Assembly (NCBI GenBank): GCA_038238185.1
Contig: JBBRXY010000036.1
Location: 1 to 29,963, forward strand
DNA from: DATAQC01 sp038238185
Lineage (GTDB): Bacteria; Actinomycetota; Acidimicrobiia; Acidimicrobiales; AC-14
Direction of reading: 5' to 3'
DNA length: 29,963 nt
Shown: one piece after another, positions 6,476 through 14,413 of the stretch
How positions within the stretch are numbered: position 1 is the stretch's first letter
Layout of the letters: every line of letters starts with the position of its first letter
The notes under the pieces: generated by a model
What the model saw: only the letters and a program-made list of their open reading frames with translations
Databases searched by the model: none
What the model was told of the DNA's origin: nothing
Translations under genes and position numbers: made by a program

Positions 6476-7810
6476 ATGCCTGACCCCCGGGAGCACGAGG
6501 TCCTGGTGGTGGGCGGCGGCCCGTCAGGAGCAGCCTGTGCCCACTGGCTGGCCGAGGCCGGCCACGACGTGGTCGTCGTCGAGAAGAAGAGCTTCCCGCG
6601 GGAGAAGACCTGTGGCGACGGGCTGACGCCCCGGGCCGTCAAGCAACTCGACGACATGGGCCTCACCGACGCCCTGACCCGCTACCACCGCTTCGTGGGG
6701 CTGCGCTCCATCGCGTTCGGTCGCACGCTCGAACTCGAGTGGCCGGCCACGCCTGGCTTCCCCCGCCACGGCTACGTGGTCACCCGCCATGACCTCGACC
6801 AACTGGTCGCCGAGCGGGCCGCCAAGGTCGGCGCCACGCTCTTGGAGGGCACCGAGGCGATCGAGCCCCTGTTCGACGAGGGCAGGGTGTGCGGCGCTGT
6901 GGTTCGTCGTAAGCCCGAGGGGGGCGGCGAGCCCACCGTCACCGAGGTGAGGGCCCGCTACACCGTGGTCGCCGACGGGTCGCTGTCGCGGTTCGGTCGG
7001 GCCCTGGGCACCAGCCGCAACAAGGCCTGGCCCCAAGGGATGGCCATCCGGGGCTACTTCACCTCGCCCCGCCACGACGAGCCGTGGATCGAGTCGCACC
7101 TCGACGTGCGCAATCCCGCCGGCAAGGTGCTGCCTGGGTACGGGTGGATCTTCCCGGTCGGCGACGGTCGGGTCAACGTGGGCGTCGGGCTGCTGTCGAC
7201 GTCGAGCGAGTGGAAGTCGCTCAACACGACAAAGTTGATGGAGGCCTTCGTGGGCTGGGCGCCCGAGTCCTGGGACATCCGTTCGGAGACGTCGTGCGGG
7301 CCGCCCACCGGCGGACGCCTCCCCATGGGGCTGGCTGTCGGGCCGTCGACGGGGCCCGGCTGGCTCACCACCGGCGACGCCATGGGCGCCATCAACCCCT
7401 TCAACGGGGAGGGCATCGCCTACGCCTACGAGACCGGGCGCTATGCGGCCGAGGCCCTCCACGACGCGCTGCTTGTCCGGATGGGGGGGCCGGGCGACCG
7501 CCACGCTGAGAATCCGGACCTAGCCGCCTATGCCCAACGCGTGCAGGACGAGTACGCCCTCTACTTCAAGGTGGCGCGGGCATTCGTGCGCATCATCGGC
7601 CGACCAGCCCTCATGCGGGCCATGGTCGGCACGGGAATGCACTCCCGCACCCTGATGGAGTGGGTGCTGAGGATCATGGCCAACCTCCTCCGTCCCGACG
7701 AGCTGGGACCGGCGGAGGCCGCCTACCGAGCGGTTGCAGCCATCGCCCGGATGGCTCCCGACCGCCCCGGGCAGACGGGAAAACCAGGGGAACCCCTGCT
7801 CGCCGGGTGA
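6476..7810 (+). CDS. FAD-dependent geranylgeranyl reductase family protein, probable menaquinone reductase
   Basis: 444 residues. The N-terminal FAD fold shows VLVVGGGPSGAACAHWL, then EKTCGDGLTPRAV, the family's conserved Cys-Gly-Asp region. A second flavin motif, GDAMGAINPFNGEGIAYA, lies around residues 300-317. Family members reduce isoprenoid double bonds in menaquinone (MenJ), chlorophyll or archaeal lipids. Here, beside a menaquinol oxidase operon, reduction of the menaquinone side chain is the likely role (inference). The ATG lies 20 nt after the cytochrome c stop, and its own TGA overlaps the GTG of the zincin gene. A long helical C-terminus (from about 360) may associate with the membrane. 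Confidence 0.85.
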   Translation: MPDPREHEVLVVGGGPSGAACAHWLAEAGHDVVVVEKKSFPREKTCGDGLTPRAVKQLDDMGLTDALTRYHRFVGLRSIAFGRTLELEWPATPGFPRHGYVVTRHDLDQLVAERAAKVGATLLEGTEAIEPLFDEGRVCGAVVRRKPEGGGEPTVTEVRARYTVVADGSLSRFGRALGTSRNKAWPQGMAIRGYFTSPRHDEPWIESHLDVRNPAGKVLPGYGWIFPVGDGRVNVGVGLLSTSSEWKSLNTTKLMEAFVGWAPESWDIRSETSCGPPTGGRLPMGLAVGPSTGPGWLTTGDAMGAINPFNGEGIAYAYETGRYAAEALHDALLVRMGGPGDRHAENPDLAAYAQRVQDEYALYFKVARAFVRIIGRPALMRAMVGTGMHSRTLMEWVLRIMANLLRPDELGPAEAAYRAVAAIARMAPDRPGQTGKPGEPLLAG

Positions 7811-8151
7811 TCGAGGTCACGCCGGCCCGGTTCGAGGAATTGGTGGCCGACGCCCTCGACAGCATCCCCCCGGCGCTCGGGAAGATGATGGACAACGTGT
7901 GGGTGCAGGTGGAGGATCAGCGGCGACCCAACCTGCTCGGCCTCTACGAGGGCGTCCCCCTCACCCGGCGCGACGCGGGCTACGCCGGCATGGTGATGCC
8001 CGACCGGATCACCATCTTCCGGCGGACCATCTGCTCGATCTGCGCCACCGAGGACCAGGTGGTGGCCCAGGTCCGCCAGACCGTCGTCCACGAGGTGGCC
8101 CACCACTTCGGCATTGACGACGACCGCCTGGCCGAGCTGGGCTGGGCCTAG
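7807..8151 (+). CDS. small zincin-like metallopeptidase (Zincin_1/DUF1025 type)
   Basis: 114 residues. The C-terminal HEVAHHFGIDDDRL carries the HExxHxxG zinc motif of this small actinobacterial zincin family, and the protein ends LAELGWA as family members commonly do. The middle has GLYEGVPLT and VMPDRITIFRRTI, also typical. The substrate of the family is unknown to me. The GTG start overlaps the flavoprotein stop by 4 nt (GTGA), so translation is coupled. There is no signal peptide, so it should be cytosolic. A strong hairpin follows the TAG. Confidence 0.85.
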   Translation: MIEVTPARFEELVADALDSIPPALGKMMDNVWVQVEDQRRPNLLGLYEGVPLTRRDAGYAGMVMPDRITIFRRTICSICATEDQVVAQVRQTVVHEVAHHFGIDDDRLAELGWA

Positions 8152-8156
8152 GCCCT

Positions 8157-8210
8157 TCGTTCTCGGCGCGCTCATCACCCCCAGGTGTTTATCAGCGCGC
8201 CAAAGAACGA
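8157..8210. terminator. bidirectional hairpin between convergent genes
   Basis: TCGTTCT (8157-8163) pairs with AGAACGA (8204-8210) and GGCGCGCT (8165-8172) with AGCGCGCC (8194-8201). This makes a 15-bp stem with a small internal loop and a 21-nt apical loop that contains a small CACC/GGTG hairpin. It fills the gap between the converging zincin and phosphatase genes. There is no T-run, as is common in actinobacteria. Confidence 0.7.
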
Positions 8211-8224
8211 CGAGGTCAGAGGCA

Positions 8225-9406
8225 TCACCGGCCCGGTTGCCATTGCAAGAAGACCAGGGTGGCGTCGTCGGCGAGCTCGGAGCCCCGGTGACTTCGTAGG
8301 TCCCGGGCCAGTCGGCGCAGGAGCTCGGGCGCGACCAAGCCGGCGCCGATGTACTGCTCGAGGGCGTCGCGGAGATTGTCGACGCCGAACTGGGGGCCCC
8401 CGGGCGTGTGGGCCTCGGTGACGCCGTCAGAGTAGAAGAAGAGCCGGTCACCGGGCTGGAGCTGGCACTCGCCGACCTCGGTGATGTCGATCCCCAGGCC
8501 GAACGGGAGGCAGGGCTCGCAGCTCAGCTCGGCCACCACCTTGTGGCCGCGGATCAGGAAGGGAAGGGGGTGACCAGCGTTGACCCAACGGAGGTTACCG
8601 GTGGCCACGTCGAGCTGGGCGAGCTGGCCGGTGACGAACTCGTCGTTCTCGAACCGCTCTTTCAGGGCATCGTCGATCAGGCCCGCGGTCACGGTGAGCG
8701 CCAGGCGCCGGCGCCGGCCGAAGCGGAACGCGCCCAGGGCCAGCGTGCTGGCCAGGGTGGAGTTCACCCCGTGGCCCATAGCGTCGAAGATGGCGAAGTC
8801 CAAGATGTCGCCGTTGAGGGAGTAATCGAAGGCGTCGCCCGCCACCAGATAGGCGGGCTCGAGCAGCCCGGCGATGGACAGCTCGGGCGAGGTGAACGCG
8901 AGCGGCGGCAGGAGCATGTCCCATTGCATCTCTGCCGCCAGGTTCATGGGTCGCAAGCGCCGCCGCAGCTCGACCATGTCGGTGTAGCGCCCGGCCGAGT
9001 GGATGAGATGGCCCACCAACAGGCCCAGGTCGGCGGCCAGGCTCAGCAGCTCGTCGTCGATCTCGGTGAAGCCCAGCTCGAGCACGCCGAGGCGCTCGGC
9101 CCGCTCGCTCACCGGCACCCACACCCGCCAGCCGTTGTCGTCGGCGGCGGTCAACACCTCTTGGGTCTGGAAGGCCCGGCCCGCCATGGTCGACTCGACC
9201 CGCACACCCTTGGGCGCGTCGGCCAGGAGATCGCCGCCCAGGGAGACCGGTTGGAGGGTCTCCTGCTCGTAGTCGACGACATAGAGCACGAGGTGATGGC
9301 CACCGCAGTCCTGGAGTGCGGCGGCGATGTCGCCGGCCAACAGGTCGGGCGGGGTGAGAGATGACCGCCGAAGGAGGTCGCTGACGATCTCACCCCGCTT
9401 CACCAC
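8225..9406 (-). CDS. SpoIIE/PP2C-family serine phosphatase with GAF-like N-terminus
   Basis: 393 residues. The C-terminal half is a SpoIIE-type PP2C phosphatase: metal ligands in AGDAFD, DAMGHG, SDGVTEA and DDATLVFLQ are all present. Residues 20-145 resemble a GAF-type sensory domain (HLVLYVVDYEQ, RVWVPVSE, LGVLELGF). A short helical stretch, ELRRRLRPMNLAAEMQW, links the two domains, as in RsbU-like regulators. Such enzymes usually dephosphorylate anti-sigma-factor antagonists; no partner is encoded nearby. The start is a GTG, with a second GTG right after. It lies downstream of hemL with a 79-bp gap, so co-transcription with the heme cluster is possible. Confidence 0.9.
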   Translation of the reverse strand: MVKRGEIVSDLLRRSSLTPPDLLAGDIAAALQDCGGHHLVLYVVDYEQETLQPVSLGGDLLADAPKGVRVESTMAGRAFQTQEVLTAADDNGWRVWVPVSERAERLGVLELGFTEIDDELLSLAADLGLLVGHLIHSAGRYTDMVELRRRLRPMNLAAEMQWDMLLPPLAFTSPELSIAGLLEPAYLVAGDAFDYSLNGDILDFAIFDAMGHGVNSTLASTLALGAFRFGRRRRLALTVTAGLIDDALKERFENDEFVTGQLAQLDVATGNLRWVNAGHPLPFLIRGHKVVAELSCEPCLPFGLGIDITEVGECQLQPGDRLFFYSDGVTEAHTPGGPQFGVDNLRDALEQYIGAGLVAPELLRRLARDLRSHRGSELADDATLVFLQWQPGR

Positions 9407-9485
9407 GATGTCGGCCAGCCTACTTTCGTTCCGGTCAGGCTCAGGGTGGCCCGGCCCGCCTGTGCCCGCTCCGAAGGGGGGTCGG

Positions 9486-10751
9486 TCAGCCGGTGACGTC
9501 GGCGACAGCTCGGGCGGCGGCGGCGGCCAGGTCGGCGGTGCGCTCCAGCTCGTCCTTGGTGTGGGCCAGGCTGGGAAAGAGGGTCTCGAACGGGCTCGGA
9601 GCCAGAGCCACGCCGCGATCGAGCATCTCGTGGAAGAACCGGGCGTAGGTGACGCCGTCGGCCGCCCTCGCCGACTCGTAGTCGGTGGGAGCGGCCTCGG
9701 CGAAGAACAGGCCCATCAGAGGCCCGACGACCGGGACGGCCACGGGGAGGCCGGATTCGGTGATCACGTCGGTGAGCCATCCACCGAGCTGGGTCGCCCG
9801 TCCGGCCAGCTGGGTGTAGCACCCCTCGTCGAGGAGCTCGAGCACGGCCAGGCCGGCGGCCGTGGCCAGGGGGTTCCCCGACAGGGTGCCCGCCTGGTAG
9901 ACGGGGCCGTCGGGGGCCAACACGTCCATGACGTCGGCCCGCCCCCCGAGGGCAGCGAGGGGCAGTCCCCCACCGACGACCTTGCCGAGACAGGTCAGGT
10001 CGGGCGTCACCCCGTAGGCGGCCTGGGCCCCCCCGGGGCCGATGCGGAAGCCGGTGATGACCTCGTCGAACACAAGCAGGGCGCCGGCGCGGTCACAGGC
10101 CGACCGCAGTCCTTCCAGGAAGCCAGGCGCCGGCGCCACCAGCCCCATGTTGGCGGCCACGGGCTCGACCAGCACCGCGGCCACGTCGTCGCCCACCTCG
10201 GGCACCTGGTTGTAGGGCGCCACCACGGTGTCGGCCACCGCCGAGGGCGGCACCCCCGCCGAACCGGGGATGCCCAGCGTGGCCAGCCCGCTCCCCCCGG
10301 CGGCCAGGAGCGCGTCCGAGTGCCCGTGGTAGCAGCCCGAGAAGATGACGACGCGGTCCCGGCCCGTGAACCCCCTCGCCACCCGCACCGCCGTCATCGC
10401 CGCCTCGGTGCCGCTCGACACCAGACGGACACGCCGGCACGACGGCACCCGGTCCCTGATGGCCTCGGCGAGGAGCACCTCCCGCTCGGTGGGAGCACCG
10501 AACGACGTGCCGCCGGCTGCGGCGCGCCGCACGGCCTCCACCACCGCCGGGTGAGCGTGGCCGAGGATCGACGCCCCCCACGACTGCACGTAGTCGGTGT
10601 AGCGGCGGCCCTCGACGTCCCAGACGTAGGCACCCTCGGCCCGGGCCACGAAGTACGGCGTGCCACCCACCTTGGTGAACGCCCGTACCGGCGAATCGAC
10701 GCCACCGGGGATCACACCCTTGGCTCGGGCGAACAACTCCTCGTTGGTCAC
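9486..10751 (-). CDS. hemL: glutamate-1-semialdehyde 2,1-aminomutase
   Basis: 421 residues, full length for the family. It converts glutamate-1-semialdehyde to 5-aminolevulinate using PLP; with HemA it forms the C5 route. Diagnostic features are IPGGVDSPVRAF at the N-terminus, SSGTEAAMTAVR (phosphate binding), FDEVITGFR and the PLP lysine in CLGKVVGGGLP. The GTG start is preceded by AGGACAA. That segment is the 3' arm of a long hairpin (10751-10806), so the ribosome-binding site may be occluded. It is the last biosynthetic gene of the tetrapyrrole cluster. Confidence 0.96.
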   Translation of the reverse strand: MTNEELFARAKGVIPGGVDSPVRAFTKVGGTPYFVARAEGAYVWDVEGRRYTDYVQSWGASILGHAHPAVVEAVRRAAAGGTSFGAPTEREVLLAEAIRDRVPSCRRVRLVSSGTEAAMTAVRVARGFTGRDRVVIFSGCYHGHSDALLAAGGSGLATLGIPGSAGVPPSAVADTVVAPYNQVPEVGDDVAAVLVEPVAANMGLVAPAPGFLEGLRSACDRAGALLVFDEVITGFRIGPGGAQAAYGVTPDLTCLGKVVGGGLPLAALGGRADVMDVLAPDGPVYQAGTLSGNPLATAAGLAVLELLDEGCYTQLAGRATQLGGWLTDVITESGLPVAVPVVGPLMGLFFAEAAPTDYESARAADGVTYARFFHEMLDRGVALAPSPFETLFPSLAHTKDELERTADLAAAAARAVADVTG

Positions 10752-10806
10752 TTGTCCTGGTCACGTTTCGGTAGGCCAGGACCTCGCCAAGCGTGACCAG
10801 AACGAG
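10751..10806 (-). promoter_or_regulatory. long hairpin covering the hemL ribosome-binding site
   Basis: On the minus strand CTCGTTCTGGTCACG (10806-10792) pairs with CGTGACCAGGACAAG (10765-10751) over 15 positions with one G-U pair and one mismatch; the inner 9 bp are perfect. The loop contains CGAGGT-N8-ACC. The outer end of the 3' arm reaches the first base of the GTG start and includes AGGACAA, the likely Shine-Dalgarno. It resembles the hairpin in front of hemB. Confidence 0.6.
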
Positions 10807-10818
10807 GTGGGCGGGCAT

Positions 10819-11802
10819 TCACCCGAGCCCGGCTTCCGCCAGCTCGCGAGCAAAATAGGTGAGGATCACGTCGGCGCCGGCCCGCTTCACCGCAGTGAGC
10901 TGCTCGAGAGCCACCGCGTCCCCGTCGATCCACCCCCGCTCGGCCGCCGCCTTGACCATCGAGTACTCACCGGACACGTGATAGGCCGCCACGGGCACGT
11001 CGGCCCGTCGGCGGACCGCGGCGATGACGTCGAGGCAGGCGAGGGCGGGCTTGACCATCACCACGTCGGCGCCCTCGGCCACGTCGAGAGCGACCTCGGC
11101 CAGGGCCTCCCGCCGGTTGCCGCTGTCCTGTTGATATGCCCGACGGTCTCCCCCGCCGGAGATGGCGACGTCGACGGCGTCGCGGAACGGGCCGTAGAGG
11201 GCCGAGGCGAACTTCGCCGCGTAGGCGAGGATGGCCGTGTCGGTGTGGCCGGTCGCGTCGAGAGCGGCGCGAATAGCGGCAACCTGGCCGTCCATCATCC
11301 CCGAGGGGGCCACCACATCGGCGCCGGCGGCGGCCTGGGCCACCGCCACCTGGGCATAGCGATCGAGGGTGGCGTCGTTGTCGACGGTGCCGTCGGGGCT
11401 CAGCACGCCACAGTGGCCGTGGTCGGTGTACTCGTCGAGGCACAGGTCGGCCATGACGACCATCGAGTCGCCGATCTCATCGCGAAGGTCGGCCAGCGCC
11501 ACCTGGACGATCCCGGCCGGGTCCCAGGCTCCGGAGCCCTCGGGATCGCGAGTCTCGGGCACGCCGACCAGGATGACCCCGGGGATGCCCAGTTCGGCCA
11601 GGGCATGGGCCTCCTTGCGCAGCGACTCGCGCGTGTGCTGGACCACGCCTGGCATCGAGGCCACAGGCACGGGGTCGCGGATGCCTTCACGCACGAACAG
11701 GGGCGCCACCAGGTCGTCGACCGACAAGCGGGTCTCGGCCACCATCCGGCGCAGGGCCGGAGTGCGCCGCAACCGCCGCATGCGTCGTTCCGGGTAACTC
11801 AT
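10819..11802 (-). CDS. hemB: 5-aminolevulinate dehydratase (porphobilinogen synthase)
   Basis: 327 residues. It condenses two 5-aminolevulinate molecules to porphobilinogen. The two Schiff-base lysines are in AYAAKFASALYGPF and VMVKPALACLD. The metal loop is DLCLDEYTDHGHCG, a mixed form with two of the three cysteines of the zinc type and an Asp in place of the third. I chose the ATG at 11802 (MSYPERRMRRLRRT), the usual HemB N-terminus; an upstream TTG would read through the hairpin and is unlikely. It is flanked on both sides by long inverted repeats. Confidence 0.95.
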   Translation of the reverse strand: MSYPERRMRRLRRTPALRRMVAETRLSVDDLVAPLFVREGIRDPVPVASMPGVVQHTRESLRKEAHALAELGIPGVILVGVPETRDPEGSGAWDPAGIVQVALADLRDEIGDSMVVMADLCLDEYTDHGHCGVLSPDGTVDNDATLDRYAQVAVAQAAAGADVVAPSGMMDGQVAAIRAALDATGHTDTAILAYAAKFASALYGPFRDAVDVAISGGGDRRAYQQDSGNRREALAEVALDVAEGADVVMVKPALACLDVIAAVRRRADVPVAAYHVSGEYSMVKAAAERGWIDGDAVALEQLTAVKRAGADVILTYFARELAEAGLG

Positions 11803-11816
11803 CGGCACAATCCCAC

Positions 11817-11868
11817 CGTTCTGGGCAGGTGCAAGGGTGTCCTGACCACCTCGAACCTGCCCAGAACG
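11817..11868 (-). promoter_or_regulatory. perfect 14-bp inverted repeat upstream of hemB
   Basis: CGTTCTGGGCAGGT (11817-11830) and ACCTGCCCAGAACG (11855-11868) are perfect 14-bp arms around a 24-nt loop. On the minus strand the loop has CGAGGT-N9-ACC, including a GGTG/CACC inner hairpin. The element lies in the 117-bp gap between cobA-hemD and hemB, 14 nt before the hemB ATG. It could be an intrinsic terminator or attenuator, an operator, or a palindromic repeat element. Confidence 0.7.
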
Positions 11869-11919
11869 AGAATCGGGCCGCGCCCTGGACAAGGTCCGAC
11901 GAGACTCATACCGGAGATG

Positions 11920-13377
11920 CTACGGCCGGAAGTGGCCGGTGAGGGCGGCGACAAGTCCCTCGACCGATGCCTCGGCGGCGACGACGGAGACGACCAGCCC
12001 GCGTTGGCGGGCCCGGTCGGCGGTGACCGGGCCGATGCACGCCACCACCGGCGGGACCGACCCGACTCCGGCCGCGTCGACGTAATTGTCGACCGTCGAG
12101 GCGGAGGTGAAGGCGATCGCATCAGCCGCGGCCGCCGTCGACAGGGCCTCCGGGTCGGGCGTGGTGGGCACCGTGCGGTAGGCCTCGACCACGTCGACGA
12201 GCCACTCCTTGGCCGTCAGGCCGGCCTCCAGCGTCGGGGCGGCACCGGCAGCCTGGGGCAGCAGCACACGTCCGCCCGGGCAGCGGCTGGCCGGAGGGAA
12301 CGCCTCGGCCAGGGCCTCGGCCGTGGCCCGCTCGGGGATCAGGTCGGCCACGACCCCCCGGGCGGCCAGTGCGGCGGCGGTCGACGCCCCCACCGCGGCC
12401 ACCTGGGTGTCGCCCAGCGCCCTGGCGTCGGCGAGGTGGGTGAACAGTCGCTCCACTGTGTTGGTCGACGTGAACGCGACCCAGTCGAAATGGCGCACCC
12501 GACCTGCAGCCTCGGCCAGGGCGATGCCACCGTCGGCCGGGTCGACGATCTCGATGGTGGGCAGGGCCACGACTTCGGCCCCTTCCCGGCGGAGGGCGTC
12601 GACGAGCGTGGGCGACTGGGCCCGCGACCGGGTGACCACCACCCGGCGCCCGAACATCGGGCGCGTCTCGAACCAGCCCAGGTCGAGGCCGGCCACCATC
12701 CCGATCACCAGCGTCACCGGCGGCTCCAGCTCCACGCCGGCCAGGTCGTTGAGGGTCGTCCGCAGCGTGCGCTGGTCGGGCCGGGTGCCCCAACGCACGG
12801 CGGCCACCGGCGTGTCGGGACGCATGCCGCCGGCCATGAGCCGGCGGGCGATCTCCCCCCGGTGGGCCACGCCCATCAGCACCACCACCGTGCCGCCGGC
12901 CCGGGCCAGGCTCTCCCAGTGCACGGGGTCGTCAGGGCCGTGGCGGCTGTGGCCGGTGACGACGGTGAACGAGGTGGACAGCCCGCGGTGGGTCACGGGG
13001 ATGCCCGCATAGGCGGGGACGGCGACGGCGGAGGTGATCCCGGGCACCACCTCGAAGGGCACCCCCGCGGCCAACAGGGCCTCGGCCTCCTCGCCCCCCC
13101 GACCGAACACGAAGGGATCTCCACCCTTGAGGCGGACCACGTTGAGCCCAGCACGGGCCCGGGCCACGAGCAGGGTGTTGATGTCCTCCTGTTGGACGGG
13201 CCCGCCCGGCGATTTTCCCACGTCGACCCGCTCGGCGGCGGCCGGGGCCAGGTCGAGAAGGGAAAGTTCGGCCAGCCGGTCGTGAACCACGATGTCGGCC
13301 CGGGCCAGCGCCTCGGCGCCCCGCACGGTCAACAGGCCGGGATCGCCGGGGCCGGCGCCGACCAACCACACAGTCAT
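11920..13377 (-). CDS. cobA-hemD: fused uroporphyrinogen-III C-methyltransferase / uroporphyrinogen-III synthase
   Basis: 485 residues in two parts. Residues 1 to about 245 are a SUMT-type methyltransferase (VGAGPGDPGLLTVRGAEAL, VRLKGGDPFVFGRGGEE, VPGITSAVAVPAYAGIPVTH), which makes precorrin-2. Residues from about 250 to the end are uroporphyrinogen-III synthase (RRVVVTRSRAQS, FDWVAFTSTNTVERL, AFTSASTVDNY). The fusion puts the enzyme that makes uroporphyrinogen III and the one that diverts it to siroheme/B12 on one chain, as in many actinobacteria and firmicutes. The start is the ATG at 13377; no clear ribosome-binding site precedes it. A 121-bp gap separates it from hemC; I see nothing in that gap beyond short GC-rich repeats. 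Confidence 0.95.
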   Translation of the reverse strand: MTVWLVGAGPGDPGLLTVRGAEALARADIVVHDRLAELSLLDLAPAAAERVDVGKSPGGPVQQEDINTLLVARARAGLNVVRLKGGDPFVFGRGGEEAEALLAAGVPFEVVPGITSAVAVPAYAGIPVTHRGLSTSFTVVTGHSRHGPDDPVHWESLARAGGTVVVLMGVAHRGEIARRLMAGGMRPDTPVAAVRWGTRPDQRTLRTTLNDLAGVELEPPVTLVIGMVAGLDLGWFETRPMFGRRVVVTRSRAQSPTLVDALRREGAEVVALPTIEIVDPADGGIALAEAAGRVRHFDWVAFTSTNTVERLFTHLADARALGDTQVAAVGASTAAALAARGVVADLIPERATAEALAEAFPPASRCPGGRVLLPQAAGAAPTLEAGLTAKEWLVDVVEAYRTVPTTPDPEALSTAAAADAIAFTSASTVDNYVDAAGVGSVPPVVACIGPVTADRARQRGLVVSVVAAEASVEGLVAALTGHFRP

Positions 13378-13498
13378 GGGCAACCAGCCGTCCGTAGGGC
13401 GTCGGCTTCGCGCTCCCGAGACGGGTCGCACCTGAGGAGGGGCCCGCGGCCCGGAGGGCGGTGAGAGGGGCCGGCCACGGGACGGGACCCGACGAGGA

Positions 13499-14410
13499 TC
13501 ATGGGACGGGGGCGACGGTGGGGGCGGCCTCGTCGAGGACCAGGGCCGCGCCGGAGCGGTCGAGAACGGAACGACCGAGGCCCTGGCCGACCGCCGTCGG
13601 GTCGTGGCCGTCGGCGTGGTCGCGGAAGAGGATCCGGCCGTCGCCCGACGCCACCAGGCCGTCGAGGTGGACCACGCCGTCGTCGTCGACGGTGGCGAAG
13701 GCACCCACCGGTCGGTCGCACCCACCGCCCAGCTCGGCCAGAAAGGCGCGCTCGGCGTCGACGGCCCGACGGGAGTTCCCGTGCTCGATGTCGGCGAGGA
13801 GCGCTCGCACTCGGTCGTCTCCTGCTCGGCACTCGACGGCGAGGGCCCCCTGAGCCACCTGCGGCAGCATCACCGCGGGATCGAGGACCTCGGCGATGTC
13901 GGCGGTGCGGCCGAGGCGGCGAAGGGCGGCGTAGGCGACCACGATGGCGTCGAACTGCCCGGCGGCGTCGAGGCGGGTCTCGATGTTGCCCCGGAGGCCG
14001 CCGAACGTGAGGTCGGACCGCAACCACGCCAGCTGGGCCCGCCGGCGCACCGAGCCCGTGCCCACCCTGGCCCCTACCGCCAGGGTGTCGAGGGTCGAGC
14101 CGACAAGGGCGTCGCGCGCGTCCTCTCGCTCGGGGACGGCGGCGATGACGAGCCCGTCGGTGGGCGTGGAACGGAGGTCCTTGGCCGAGTGGACGGCGAT
14201 GTCAGCCCGGCCGTCGAGCACGGCCGCCTGCACTTCGGTGACGAACGCCCCCTGGCCGGCCAGCTCCCACACCGGGGTCTCGGGATGCCGGTCGGCCGAG
14301 GTCTCGACGAGCACGGCCTCGACCTCCACGCCCAGGAGCGAGGCGATGTGGTCGGTCTGGGTGCGGGCGAGGTTGCTCCGTCGCGTTGCCGCGCGCAGCG
14401 CGTCGGCCAC
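13499..14410 (-). CDS. hemC: porphobilinogen deaminase (hydroxymethylbilane synthase)
   Basis: 303 residues. It links four porphobilinogens into hydroxymethylbilane on a dipyrromethane cofactor. The N-terminal region lists RAATRRSNLARTQ, the middle has HSAKDLRSTPTDG and GTGSVRRRAQL, and the cofactor-binding cysteine is in LGGGCDRPVGA. It starts at the GTG 14410, only 3 nt after the hemA TAG, so the two are translated together. The length fits the family. Confidence 0.96.
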   Translation of the reverse strand: MADALRAATRRSNLARTQTDHIASLLGVEVEAVLVETSADRHPETPVWELAGQGAFVTEVQAAVLDGRADIAVHSAKDLRSTPTDGLVIAAVPEREDARDALVGSTLDTLAVGARVGTGSVRRRAQLAWLRSDLTFGGLRGNIETRLDAAGQFDAIVVAYAALRRLGRTADIAEVLDPAVMLPQVAQGALAVECRAGDDRVRALLADIEHGNSRRAVDAERAFLAELGGGCDRPVGAFATVDDDGVVHLDGLVASGDGRILFRDHADGHDPTAVGQGLGRSVLDRSGAALVLDEAAPTVAPVP

Positions 14411-14413
14411 GTC

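Noticed and set aside
11802..11892. Longer HemB starting at a TTG
   Set aside because: It would translate through the perfect inverted repeat and add 30 residues not usual for HemB; the ATG at 11802 gives the normal N-terminus.
13377..13725. Longer CobA-HemD start
   Set aside because: The extra residues are out-of-frame readings of hemC; the ATG at 13377 gives the standard methyltransferase start.
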